A stretch of DNA of 7,129 bases from Actinomycetales bacterium (GTDB lineage: Bacteria > Actinomycetota > Actinomycetes > Actinomycetales > Beutenbergiaceae), in assembly GCA_016649925.1 (NCBI GenBank), contig JAENWO010000120.1:1-7129 (forward strand), written 5' to 3'. The position numbers and the translations under genes are program-made. Shown piece after piece: positions 1 to 5,230 of the stretch. Each line of letters opens with the position of its first letter. Positions within the stretch are counted from its first letter, which is position 1. Under the pieces are notes generated by a model. That model was not told the origin of the DNA, did no database searches, and saw only the letters and a program-made list of their open reading frames with translations.

Positions 1-62
1 CCAGGGCGAGGGTGCCCACGGAGACGAGCGTGGGCGTGCGGAGTCCGCGGGTGCGGGGTCAT
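1..62 (-). CDS. efeO: Probable EfeO-type periplasmic iron-uptake protein, 5' end only, apparently frameshifted
   Basis: Only the first 62 bases fall inside the window. An ATG (62-60, minus strand) follows the efeU stop by 8 bases, with a GAGGAG Shine-Dalgarno match at 72-67. Read straight from this ATG, the peptide is rich in His, Pro and Arg and six of the 19 following codons end in T, unlike every other gene here. Read one base later, 18 of 19 codons end in G or C and the peptide is RTRGLRTPTLVSVGTLAL, which looks like the basic and hydrophobic parts of a signal peptide. Removing one C from the CCCC run at 58-55 would give MTRTRGLRTPTLVSVGTLAL. The EfeO identity rests on position: in EfeUOB systems a secreted EfeO gene commonly follows efeU. 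The frameshift could be real, a sequencing error, or a misreading of so short a piece. Confidence 0.42.
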   Translation of the reverse strand, partial: MTPHPRTPHAHARLRGHPRP

Positions 63-70
63 GGGGCTCC

Positions 71-928
71 TCAGTGGGCGGTGACGGCGGCCGGGGCCGC
101 CGCCACGACGGGCCGCGGTGGGGCCGGGGTGGACCAGACGCGTCGGACGAACAGGGTGAGCACGGTCACGAGGTACGCCGTCCAGGCCACGAGCTGGAGC
201 CAGGTGGTGGCGGGGGTGAAGTTGAAGATGCCCTTGAGCAGGGTCGCGTACCAGCTCGACGGCGGGATCCGGGCCGAGACGTCGAAGGCGAGGGCGTTCA
301 GGCCGGGCAGCAGTCCCGCCTCCTGCAGGTCGTGCACCCCGTAGGCCAGCACGCCGGCGGCGACGACGACGAGGAACAGGCCCGTCCACTTGAAGAAGAC
401 GCCCAGGTTGAGGCGCAGCGCCCCGCGGTAGATCGCCCAGCCGAGCACGACCGCGACGGCGAGCCCGAGCACGGCACCGACCAGCGGCTTCGTGGTGGTG
501 CCGGTGGCCTGTGCCCCGGCCCAGAGGAAGAGAGCGACCTCGAGGCCCTCGCGTCCGACGGCGAGCAGCGCCATCACCGCGACGGCGCGTCCGCCGGCCG
601 TGACGGCGTCGCCCAGCCAGCCGTGGAGGTCGGTCTTGAGGTGGTGGGCGGTCTTCGCCATCCAGAAGATCATCCATGTGATGAGAGCGACGGCGACGAT
701 CGAGAGGGTGCCGCCGACGGCCTCCTGCGCCTCGAAGGAGAGGCCCCGCGGACCGAACGTGAGGATGGCGCCGAGGGCCAGCGACGCGGCGACGGCAGCG
801 GCGGACCCGAGCCAGAGGCGCGGCAGCAGGTCTCGACGCCCCGTCTTGACCAGGTAGGCGACGAGGATGCCGACCACGAGAGCGGCCTCGAGGCCCTCGC
901 GCAGGCCGATCAGGAAGTTCGCGATCAA
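71..928 (-). CDS. efeU: FTR1-family high-affinity iron permease EfeU
   Basis: A 285-residue integral membrane protein, close to the length of E. coli EfeU (about 276). It should carry iron across the cytoplasmic membrane as the permease of an EfeUOB-type system. Two copies of the REGLE motif typical of FTR1 permeases are present at residues 10-14 and 126-130, each inside a hydrophobic helix; their glutamates are the expected iron-handling residues. Hydrophobic segments lie near residues 3-25, 38-58, 72-92, 112-137, 146-166, 176-198 and 245-265. The motif RLNLGVFFKWT (about 173-183) and the HDLQEAGL segment that follows are also family-typical. The start is TTG (928-926): it places nine residues before the first REGLE, as in E. 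coli, and has a GAAGG-like ribosome site a few bases upstream. The C-terminus is a short Pro/Ala-rich tail. The next gene, probably efeO, begins 8 bases past the stop, so the two should be cotranscribed. Confidence 0.93.
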   Translation of the reverse strand: MIANFLIGLREGLEAALVVGILVAYLVKTGRRDLLPRLWLGSAAAVAASLALGAILTFGPRGLSFEAQEAVGGTLSIVAVALITWMIFWMAKTAHHLKTDLHGWLGDAVTAGGRAVAVMALLAVGREGLEVALFLWAGAQATGTTTKPLVGAVLGLAVAVVLGWAIYRGALRLNLGVFFKWTGLFLVVVAAGVLAYGVHDLQEAGLLPGLNALAFDVSARIPPSSWYATLLKGIFNFTPATTWLQLVAWTAYLVTVLTLFVRRVWSTPAPPRPVVAAAPAAVTAH

Positions 929-975
929 CTCGGACCCTTCGGTCGGCGCCGTCGCGCCCTGCCCGGCCCGGCGAC

Positions 976-999
976 TTACGTCATGGTGGGCTTGCGTAA
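976..999. promoter_or_regulatory. Inverted repeat TTACG-N14-CGTAA in the efeU leader
   Basis: A perfect 5-base inverted repeat with 14 bases between the arms, about 50 bases upstream of the efeU start and probably within its 5' leader. It does not resemble the DtxR/IdeR or Fur consensus. Short arms make chance a serious alternative, although the site stands out in the AT-richer part of the region. Confidence 0.2.
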
Positions 1000-1007
1000 T
1001 TGTGAGC

Positions 1008-1026
1008 CGGGAGCAATGTACTCCCG
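1008..1026. promoter_or_regulatory. Perfect dyad CGGGAG-N7-CTCCCG around the candidate efeU -10 element
   Basis: Six-base arms separated by seven bases; the central bases contain the candidate -10 hexamer TACATT (minus strand, 1020-1015). Such a layout is typical of a repressor operator that blocks promoter opening. It could instead be an RNA hairpin in the leader if transcription starts further upstream. The sequence does not match a known iron-regulator box that I recognise. Confidence 0.33.
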
Positions 1027-1044
1027 TCGGGCGTCGGGGGTAAA
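1015..1044 (-). promoter_or_regulatory. Candidate promoter for efeU
   Basis: On the minus strand, TTTACC (1044-1039) and TACATT (1020-1015) lie 18 bases apart, each matching four of six positions of the housekeeping -35 and -10 consensus. Transcription would begin near 1008, leaving a leader of about 80 bases before the TTG start of efeU. No better pair was found in the AT-richer part of this region. This is a pattern match only. Confidence 0.3.
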
Positions 1045-1260
1045 CACCCGGTCCGTTGCCCCGACGTGCGCCAAGGCGGGGGCCCGGGGGCCCGGATGCT
1101 CACGCCCGGCGACGCGGGTGGCTCCTCGGGGGCCGACGGCGGTGTCCAGCAGCCACGGATCTCACCCCCCGGGAGCGAGCGAGGGCGAGGTCCTCTCCTG
1201 AGGACGCGATCGCGGCGAGGCTCGTGGACAGGGGGTTGCGGGCCGGTGGCGCCGCCGTGG

Positions 1261-2190
1261 TCAGCGCCACCGGAGGTCCCATGCACTGCCGCGGACCCGG
1301 TAGGGGTGGACCGGGTCGAGGCCCGTGCGGCCCAGCGCGGTACGGGCGCGACGCACCAGCTCGTCGTAGGTCGCCTCGGGATGGGTGAGCACGCATCGGG
1401 CGATGACGTGGCACCGGTGCTCGCCGAACAACAGGCCGCCCACGGCGTTCTGTCCGATGCCGGCACCCGGGGCGAGGCGGAGGGTCAGCGCCGGGGCGGC
1501 CCCGGCCAGGAGCGGGCCGACGTCGGTCAGGAGCGCGCGCACCTCGCCGGCCAGCCGTCCGAACGCCTCGACCGGGAGGTGGAGCACCGTCGCGTCTGGT
1601 CGACCGGCGAGGCGATGCTCGGTGGTGGTGCGCAGGGCCCACGGCTCGTCCCAGCTCTCGGTGCGCGCCGTCAGCGTCGCGAGGAGCTCCGCCAGGTGCT
1701 GCTGCTCCGCGGCCAGGAAGAGGACCAGGACGTCGGGCCCGGAGTGCTCGAGATGAGGACTCCATGCCGGCCCCCAGGTGCGCGACCAGCCGCCCGTGGT
1801 GTGGCAGCGCTGGCCACCGGCGAACTGGCGGGCGAGGGTGCTCGTCTCCGGGTCCGTTCCGGCGCCGCGCAGCACGGTCTCGCCGCGCGGTCCCGGCGCA
1901 CCGTGCTGCGAGGTCGCACCTCGCTGCCCGGTCACGCTGCTCGTTCCGGTGGCCGCCGACGGAACGTGCCGGCGTCCGTGCCCGGCCTCGCTCACGTCGC
2001 TGCCAGGCAGCGACGGGCGGCTGGATTCGGCTCGAGCGAGGGGGCTGCTCGGTGCGAACCACTCATTGTCCAAGAGGCAGGTGAGCTGGGCCTCCGTCGT
2101 CGCCCGGTGCGAGGCCAGCGCCCGTCGGGCGATCCGGACGGCCGCGTCCAGCTCACCCTGGTCCGTCATCCTTGCCGCCGCGGTGCTCAT
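1261..2190 (-). CDS. HopA1-family-like protein
   Basis: A 309-residue protein with the strong GC third-position bias of a real gene. The C-terminal half (about 153-309) resembles the HopA1 family: a strand followed by a helix (DVLVLFLAAEQQHLAELL), LAPGAGIG (239-246), FGEHRC (255-260) and GLDPVHPY (290-297) fall in the order and spacing I know from this family. Near the N-terminus LLDNEWFAPSSP recalls the aromatic motif early in such proteins. Residues about 45-115 are Ser/Gly/Pro-rich and probably disordered. No signal peptide or membrane segment is visible. HopA1 was named from a Pseudomonas type III effector; actinobacterial relatives act with a kinase-like partner in class V lanthipeptide maturation. 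No such partner or precursor peptide is in the window, so its substrate is unknown. The ATG at 2190 is preferred because GGAG lies seven bases upstream; ATG 2169 and ATG 2256 are in-frame alternatives. It diverges from the protease operon. Confidence 0.68.
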   Translation of the reverse strand: MSTAAARMTDQGELDAAVRIARRALASHRATTEAQLTCLLDNEWFAPSSPLARAESSRPSLPGSDVSEAGHGRRHVPSAATGTSSVTGQRGATSQHGAPGPRGETVLRGAGTDPETSTLARQFAGGQRCHTTGGWSRTWGPAWSPHLEHSGPDVLVLFLAAEQQHLAELLATLTARTESWDEPWALRTTTEHRLAGRPDATVLHLPVEAFGRLAGEVRALLTDVGPLLAGAAPALTLRLAPGAGIGQNAVGGLLFGEHRCHVIARCVLTHPEATYDELVRRARTALGRTGLDPVHPYRVRGSAWDLRWR

Positions 2191-2197
2191 GGATCCG

Positions 2198-2201
2198 CTC
2201 C
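2198..2201 (-). promoter_or_regulatory. Ribosome-binding site that fixes the start of the HopA1-like gene
   Basis: GGAG on the minus strand, seven bases before ATG 2190. The alternative ATG at 2169 has only AAGG directly against it, so 2190 is the better start. Confidence 0.55.
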
Positions 2202-2258
2202 ATCCCCGGGCCCCAGGACGGGACCTCCTGTGGTGAGAGGAGTCCGGTGAGGGCATCC

Positions 2259-2275
2259 TGATACACGACGTATCA
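2259..2275. promoter_or_regulatory. Perfect palindrome TGATACACGACGTATCA in the divergent promoter region, candidate operator
   Basis: Six-base perfect arms (TGATAC and GTATCA) flank a five-base centre. The site lies 69 bases from the start codon of the leftward HopA1-like gene and 70 bases from the GTG assigned to the rightward protease gene, so one bound protein could control both directions. It is markedly AT-richer than its surroundings. No good -35/-10 pair could be assigned on either side. The regulator is not evident in the window; the sigma factor encoded at 4084 would be expected to read an asymmetric -35/-10 pair rather than a palindrome. Confidence 0.5.
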
Positions 2276-2301
2276 CGCCGCCGCCGCCGTGCTCCTTGTA
2301 C

Positions 2302-2324
2302 TCGGGTCCGCATCCGCGACCCGA
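2302..2324. promoter_or_regulatory. Inverted repeat TCGGGTC-N9-GACCCGA ahead of the protease gene
   Basis: Seven-base perfect arms with a nine-base spacer, ending 20 bases before the assigned GTG start of the protease gene. It could be a second operator or a leader hairpin affecting translation of the first gene of the operon. The high GC content makes chance pairing more likely than for the 2259-2275 palindrome. Confidence 0.3.
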
Positions 2325-2344
2325 CCCATGGTCCGCGCACGAGG

Positions 2345-4087
2345 GTGACGGTTACGCTCGGCACGGAGCACGTGGTCCGTAGCTCGACACCTGGAAGACG
2401 GGGGCTCGAATTGGACAGGCTCGGGAAGCGCGACGCGGCTGGCGACGACCCAGGCTTCCCCCTCGTGGAGGAGCCACCCATCGGGCTTCCGCCCGGCGCA
2501 TGGTCCCGGTTTCACGCGCGCGTGCTCGACCCTGCGACCGCCGTCCGGGTGGATGGCCAGCCCGAGGTCCGTCCGACTGCGTACGTCTCCGACACCCTCC
2601 TCGTCCGGACCCGCGCGGACCAGGGTGTGGGCCGTGACCTGCTCGCCTCGGTGGCGGCCGAGGCCGGCCTCCAGCTCGAGGAGGATCCCGACAGCGAGGG
2701 CGAGCGCAATCTTCTCGACTCCATCGACCTGCGCGACGAGCACCGCGCGCTCCTGGACGAGGCGTGGGTGGAACGGGTCCGTCTCGTCCCCGCCGAACGG
2801 CTGGAACGTGCGACGGCGCCCGTCGACGCCTGGGAGATCCTCCAGTCCTACCGCATGGCGTCCGCGCGGCTCGAGACCGGATACGTCGGCCTCGAGCACC
2901 TGGTCAGCGCCACTGCCGGGATCGGCGGCACGCCCTACACGATCCCTCATGGCGCGACCGGGAACCCGTACACCATCCCGCACGGGACGAGCGGGAACCC
3001 CTACCCGATCCCGCACAGCGGGAACGGGGTGGCCAGCTACGCCTTCCCGGGTACGGGCGGGCGCCAACCCGTGACCTGGCTGGGGCCGCCGCCGCAGCCG
3101 AAGCATGAGGCGAAGCCGGGTGGTCCCCGCCGACCGGTCGTCGCCGTCCTGGACACCGGCGTCTGCACGCACGAGTGGTTCGATGCGGACCACGTGGTGA
3201 CCGAGCCCGAGGTCCTCGGGGTTCCGCTCGGTATCCCCCCGTCGGTGCCGGACTCCGAGCTCACCGGCAGCCGGGACACGCTCGTCGGTGGGATCGAGCC
3301 CGACGTCGGCCACGGCACGTTCATCACCGGCCTGATCCGGCAGCGCTGCCCCGACGCCACGGTGCTCGCCGTGCGGGTGTTCCACGGCGACGGCGTCGTG
3401 GCCGAGGGTGACCTCCTCGCGACGTTGCGACGGCTCTGCCTGCGACAGCTCGTCGCCCTGAGCCCGAACACTCCTTACCAGGTGGTCGACGTGGTCTCCC
3501 TCTCCCTCGGCTACTACCACGAGCAGCCGGAGGACCCGGCGTTCGACCCCCTGCTGATGGCTCCGCTGTCCTTGCTCGGCCGCCTCGGCGTGACCGTGGT
3601 GGTCTCGGCCGGCAACGACGCGACCAGCCGTCCGATGTACCCCGCGGCGTTCGCGTCCTACCCGGGCGGGCCCCCGCGGGCCGCCCACGGCGAGGTCCCC
3701 ATCCTTGCGGTGGGTGCGCTCAACCCGGACCGCACGATCGCGATGTTCTCCAACGACGGACCGTGGGTGCGCTACCTGCGCCCCGGTGCCGCCCTGGTGA
3801 GCACCTACCCCTCCACGATCAACACGTCCATGAACCCGATCGCCTCGCAGCGCCACCATGGGGCGTGGCGGGCGAGCATCGACCCGGACGACTTCAGCTC
3901 CGGGTTCGCCACGTGGAGCGGGACATCGTTCTCCGCGCCCGTGCTCGCCGGTGACATCGCCGCCGCGCTGCTCGAGCAGTTCGACGCGGGAGCTGACGGT
4001 GCCTCGGTGGAGGACGCCGTCGAGCGTGCCACCAAGGTCATCGCCGACCTGGCGAGCGGTGCCCCCGAGAACGCCGTCGGACCATGA
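2345..4087 (+). CDS. S8 family (subtilisin-like) serine protease, probably cytosolic
   Basis: A 580-residue protein with a complete subtilase domain at about residues 265-565. The catalytic triad is Asp270 in AVLDTGV, His323 in GHGT and Ser528 in SGTSFSAP, with the oxyanion asparagine Asn424 in SAGND, so it should be an active endopeptidase. There is no signal peptide or membrane helix, which is unusual for subtilases and suggests action inside the cell. Residues about 75-180 form a mixed alpha/beta region (from YVSDTLLVRTR to VERVRLVP) that could serve as a built-in propeptide or sensing domain. A linker with three 11-residue repeats (195-227) and a GRQPVTWLGPPP segment lead into the protease domain. 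The GTG at 2345 has GAGG pressed directly against it, which is poor spacing; TTG 2411, preceded by a G run, is an alternative, and the frame is open back to a TGA at 2234. The stop overlaps the sigma factor start as ATGA, so this is the first gene of the operon. Confidence 0.9.
   Translation: MTVTLGTEHVVRSSTPGRRGLELDRLGKRDAAGDDPGFPLVEEPPIGLPPGAWSRFHARVLDPATAVRVDGQPEVRPTAYVSDTLLVRTRADQGVGRDLLASVAAEAGLQLEEDPDSEGERNLLDSIDLRDEHRALLDEAWVERVRLVPAERLERATAPVDAWEILQSYRMASARLETGYVGLEHLVSATAGIGGTPYTIPHGATGNPYTIPHGTSGNPYPIPHSGNGVASYAFPGTGGRQPVTWLGPPPQPKHEAKPGGPRRPVVAVLDTGVCTHEWFDADHVVTEPEVLGVPLGIPPSVPDSELTGSRDTLVGGIEPDVGHGTFITGLIRQRCPDATVLAVRVFHGDGVVAEGDLLATLRRLCLRQLVALSPNTPYQVVDVVSLSLGYYHEQPEDPAFDPLLMAPLSLLGRLGVTVVVSAGNDATSRPMYPAAFASYPGGPPRAAHGEVPILAVGALNPDRTIAMFSNDGPWVRYLRPGAALVSTYPSTINTSMNPIASQRHHGAWRASIDPDDFSSGFATWSGTSFSAPVLAGDIAAALLEQFDAGADGASVEDAVERATKVIADLASGAPENAVGP
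2927..3025 (+). repeat. Three tandem 33-base units encoding 11-residue repeats inside the protease gene
   Basis: The units are 2927-2959, 2960-2992 and 2993-3025. They encode GTPYTIPHGAT, GNPYTIPHGTS and GNPYPIPHSGN (residues 195-227), consensus G-N-P-Y-x-I-P-H. They sit between the N-terminal region and the catalytic domain. The protein pattern is kept while codons differ (for example TAC ACG ATC CCT CAT against TAC ACC ATC CCG CAC). That argues for selection on the peptide, or an old duplication, rather than a fresh DNA slippage. Confidence 0.85.
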
Positions 4088-4695
4088 TCGAGGCCGCGCC
4101 CGAACCGGACACGCTCGTGGTCCGCGCGTGCGCCGCGTTCGAGCTGTTCCGTCGGGGCGAGCGGACCGCGTTCGACACCCTCGTGGAGATGCTCACCCCG
4201 TTGCTGTGGCACACCGTGCGGAGCCAGGGGCTGGACTCCACGGCCACGGAGGACGTGCTGCAGACGGTGTGGCTCACCCTGGTGCGCAGTGCCGACGCCG
4301 TGCGGGACTCGCGGACCGTGGTGAAGTGGCTTCTCGTCACCTCGCGCCGCGAGGCCTGGCGGGTGTCGAAGCGTGACGGCATGGACCGGGCCCGCACCCT
4401 CGCGCCGCGAGGTGACGAGGAGGACGAGGCCTCGCGCCTGCCGGTGCCGGAGGAGCAGCTGCCCGAGGCCCTGACCATGCTCCGTCACCGGGACCAGCGG
4501 CTGTGGACCCACGTCCGCGGCCTGCCGGCCCGCTGCCAGGAGATGCTGCGGGTGATCGCCTTCGCGGACCGCCCCGACTACGCCGCGCTCGCCGAGGCGC
4601 TCAACATGCCCGTGGGCAGCATCGGTCCCACCAGAGGACGCTGCCTGGCCCGATTGCGAGCCCAGCTCGCCGACGACCCGGAGTGGACATCATGA
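4084..4695 (+). CDS. ECF-type RNA polymerase sigma factor
   Basis: A 203-residue protein with the two-domain plan of extracytoplasmic-function sigma factors. Region 2 covers about residues 15-95 and includes EDVLQTVWL (56-64), equivalent to the core-binding and -10-binding helices. Region 4 covers about 138-195, with a helix-turn-helix at DYAALAEALNMPVGSIGPTR (165-184) followed by the basic stretch GRCLARLR. A charged linker (about 105-128, DEEDE) joins them, and there is no region 1 or 3. It should redirect RNA polymerase to a small set of promoters. It overlaps the protease stop and the next start by four bases (ATGA at both ends), which implies translational coupling and similar protein output. 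No anti-sigma factor with a membrane helix is encoded nearby; the 171-residue protein downstream is the natural candidate partner. The exact ECF group cannot be assigned by eye. Confidence 0.9.
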   Translation: MIEAAPEPDTLVVRACAAFELFRRGERTAFDTLVEMLTPLLWHTVRSQGLDSTATEDVLQTVWLTLVRSADAVRDSRTVVKWLLVTSRREAWRVSKRDGMDRARTLAPRGDEEDEASRLPVPEEQLPEALTMLRHRDQRLWTHVRGLPARCQEMLRVIAFADRPDYAALAEALNMPVGSIGPTRGRCLARLRAQLADDPEWTS

Positions 4696-5207
4696 CCGAG
4701 AACAAGGAGCGCTGGAGCGGCGCCGAGATCGTCTCCGCGGCCGAACCGCTCGACGCCGGGGACCTTGCGACGCTGGCCTCGATCCGCGAGCTGCACGACC
4801 TGGGGGACCCGGTTCCTCCAGGCCTGGTCGACCGGCTGAAGTTCGCCGTCGCCCTGGACGAGGTCATGACGGAGGTGGCGGAGCTGACCCGGCTGCCGAG
4901 CACCGCGTCCGCGGTGCGCTCGGACACGGAGCTCACGCGTACCCGCACGGTGACGTTCTCGGCGGAGGCGCTGACGGCGATGGTGACCGTGCACCGGCTC
5001 GACTCCGGGGCTTTGCGGGTGGACGGCTGGCTCGCGCCGGCCCGCGCCATGACCGTGCGCCTACGGATGGACTCGGGGGAGCGCCAGGTGGTCACCGAGG
5101 CCTCCGGGCGGTTCAGCTTCGACGAGGTCCCCGACGGGTTCGCGCAGCTGATCTTCGCTGCCGACGGCGAGACGGTCACCGTGGTCACGCCCCTGTTCGA
5201 GCTGTAG
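4692..5207 (+). CDS. Soluble protein with helical N-terminus and beta-sandwich-like C-terminus, possible sigma-factor partner
   Basis: A 171-residue protein with no characterised homologue I can name. Residues about 20-68 are helical and acidic and contain DPVPPGLVDRLKFAVALDEV (39-58). Residues about 82-171 alternate short strands (TRTVTFSAE, TAMVTVHRL, LRVDGWLAP, MTVRLRM, RQVVTEA) and end with GRFSFDEVPDGFAQLIF (139-155), the pattern of carboxypeptidase-regulatory or transthyretin-like beta sandwiches. There is no membrane helix, signal peptide, cysteine or zinc motif, so it is not a classical ZAS-type anti-sigma factor. From memory, similar proteins accompany this kind of sigma factor and CHAT gene in other actinobacteria. 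Position directly after the sigma gene suggests it binds or restrains the sigma factor, or is a substrate of one of the proteases; both are inference. Its ATG overlaps the sigma stop (ATGA), and GGAG at 4680-4683 lies eight bases upstream. Confidence 0.75.
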   Translation: MTENKERWSGAEIVSAAEPLDAGDLATLASIRELHDLGDPVPPGLVDRLKFAVALDEVMTEVAELTRLPSTASAVRSDTELTRTRTVTFSAEALTAMVTVHRLDSGALRVDGWLAPARAMTVRLRMDSGERQVVTEASGRFSFDEVPDGFAQLIFAADGETVTVVTPLFEL

Positions 5208-5211
5208 GGCG

Positions 5212-5230
5212 GTGCGGCGAGACGGTACTG
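5212..5230 (+). other. Probable frameshift or non-standard start of the CHAT gene
   Basis: The CHAT reading frame, recognised by its codon bias, is open from before 4979 but contains no ATG, GTG or TTG until GTG 5324, well inside the first helices. GTG 5212, four bases after the upstream stop, is well placed but one base out of frame. If one G of the GG at 5224-5225 were absent, translation would run MRRDVLDLARTEQRLTAAIE without a break. A CTG start at 5228 is the only local alternative that needs no change. Confidence 0.5.

Larger units (their letters stand above)
929..1260. other. Non-coding stretch between the HopA1-like gene and efeU
   Basis: These 332 bases hold no reading frame with gene-like codon use on either strand. 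The part nearest efeU (about 970-1050) is clearly less GC-rich than the rest and carries the candidate efeU promoter and several dyads. The part downstream of the HopA1-like stop holds GC palindromes such as CGCGATCGCG (1205-1214) and a G/C-rich stem (1080-1084 with 1089-1093), but no T-rich tract, so no clear intrinsic terminator can be called for that gene. Confidence 0.6.

Noticed and set aside
976..1049. DtxR/IdeR or Fur box upstream of efeU
   Set aside because: Iron control is expected, but none of the dyads, including GGGT-N4-ACCC at 1038-1049, matches the TTAGGTTAGSCTAACCTAA-type or Fur consensus.
1078..1093. GC-rich stem as intrinsic terminator of the HopA1-like gene
   Set aside because: It lies about 170 bases past the stop, in a G/C-only run where pairing is expected by chance, and no T tract follows on the minus strand.
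74..1201. Long open frame on the plus strand opposite efeU
   Set aside because: It is a mirror of the efeU codon bias; its product is a low-complexity string rich in Gly, Arg, Glu and Asp with no domain, and efeU on the other strand is unmistakable.
1066..2250. 394-codon open frame on the plus strand across the HopA1-like gene
   Set aside because: Product is Arg/Gly/Ala-rich without recognisable motifs, while the minus-strand frame has the right third-position bias and family motifs.
2191..2481. Longer N-terminus for the HopA1-like protein, from a start near 2481 or ATG 2256
   Set aside because: The added residues are Arg/Ser-rich without structure, run through the divergent promoter region and into the protease gene, and no start there has a ribosome site as good as GGAG before ATG 2190.
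2273..3859. 528-codon open frame on the minus strand opposite the protease gene
   Set aside because: His/Arg/Gly-rich low-complexity product; the plus strand carries a complete subtilase triad.
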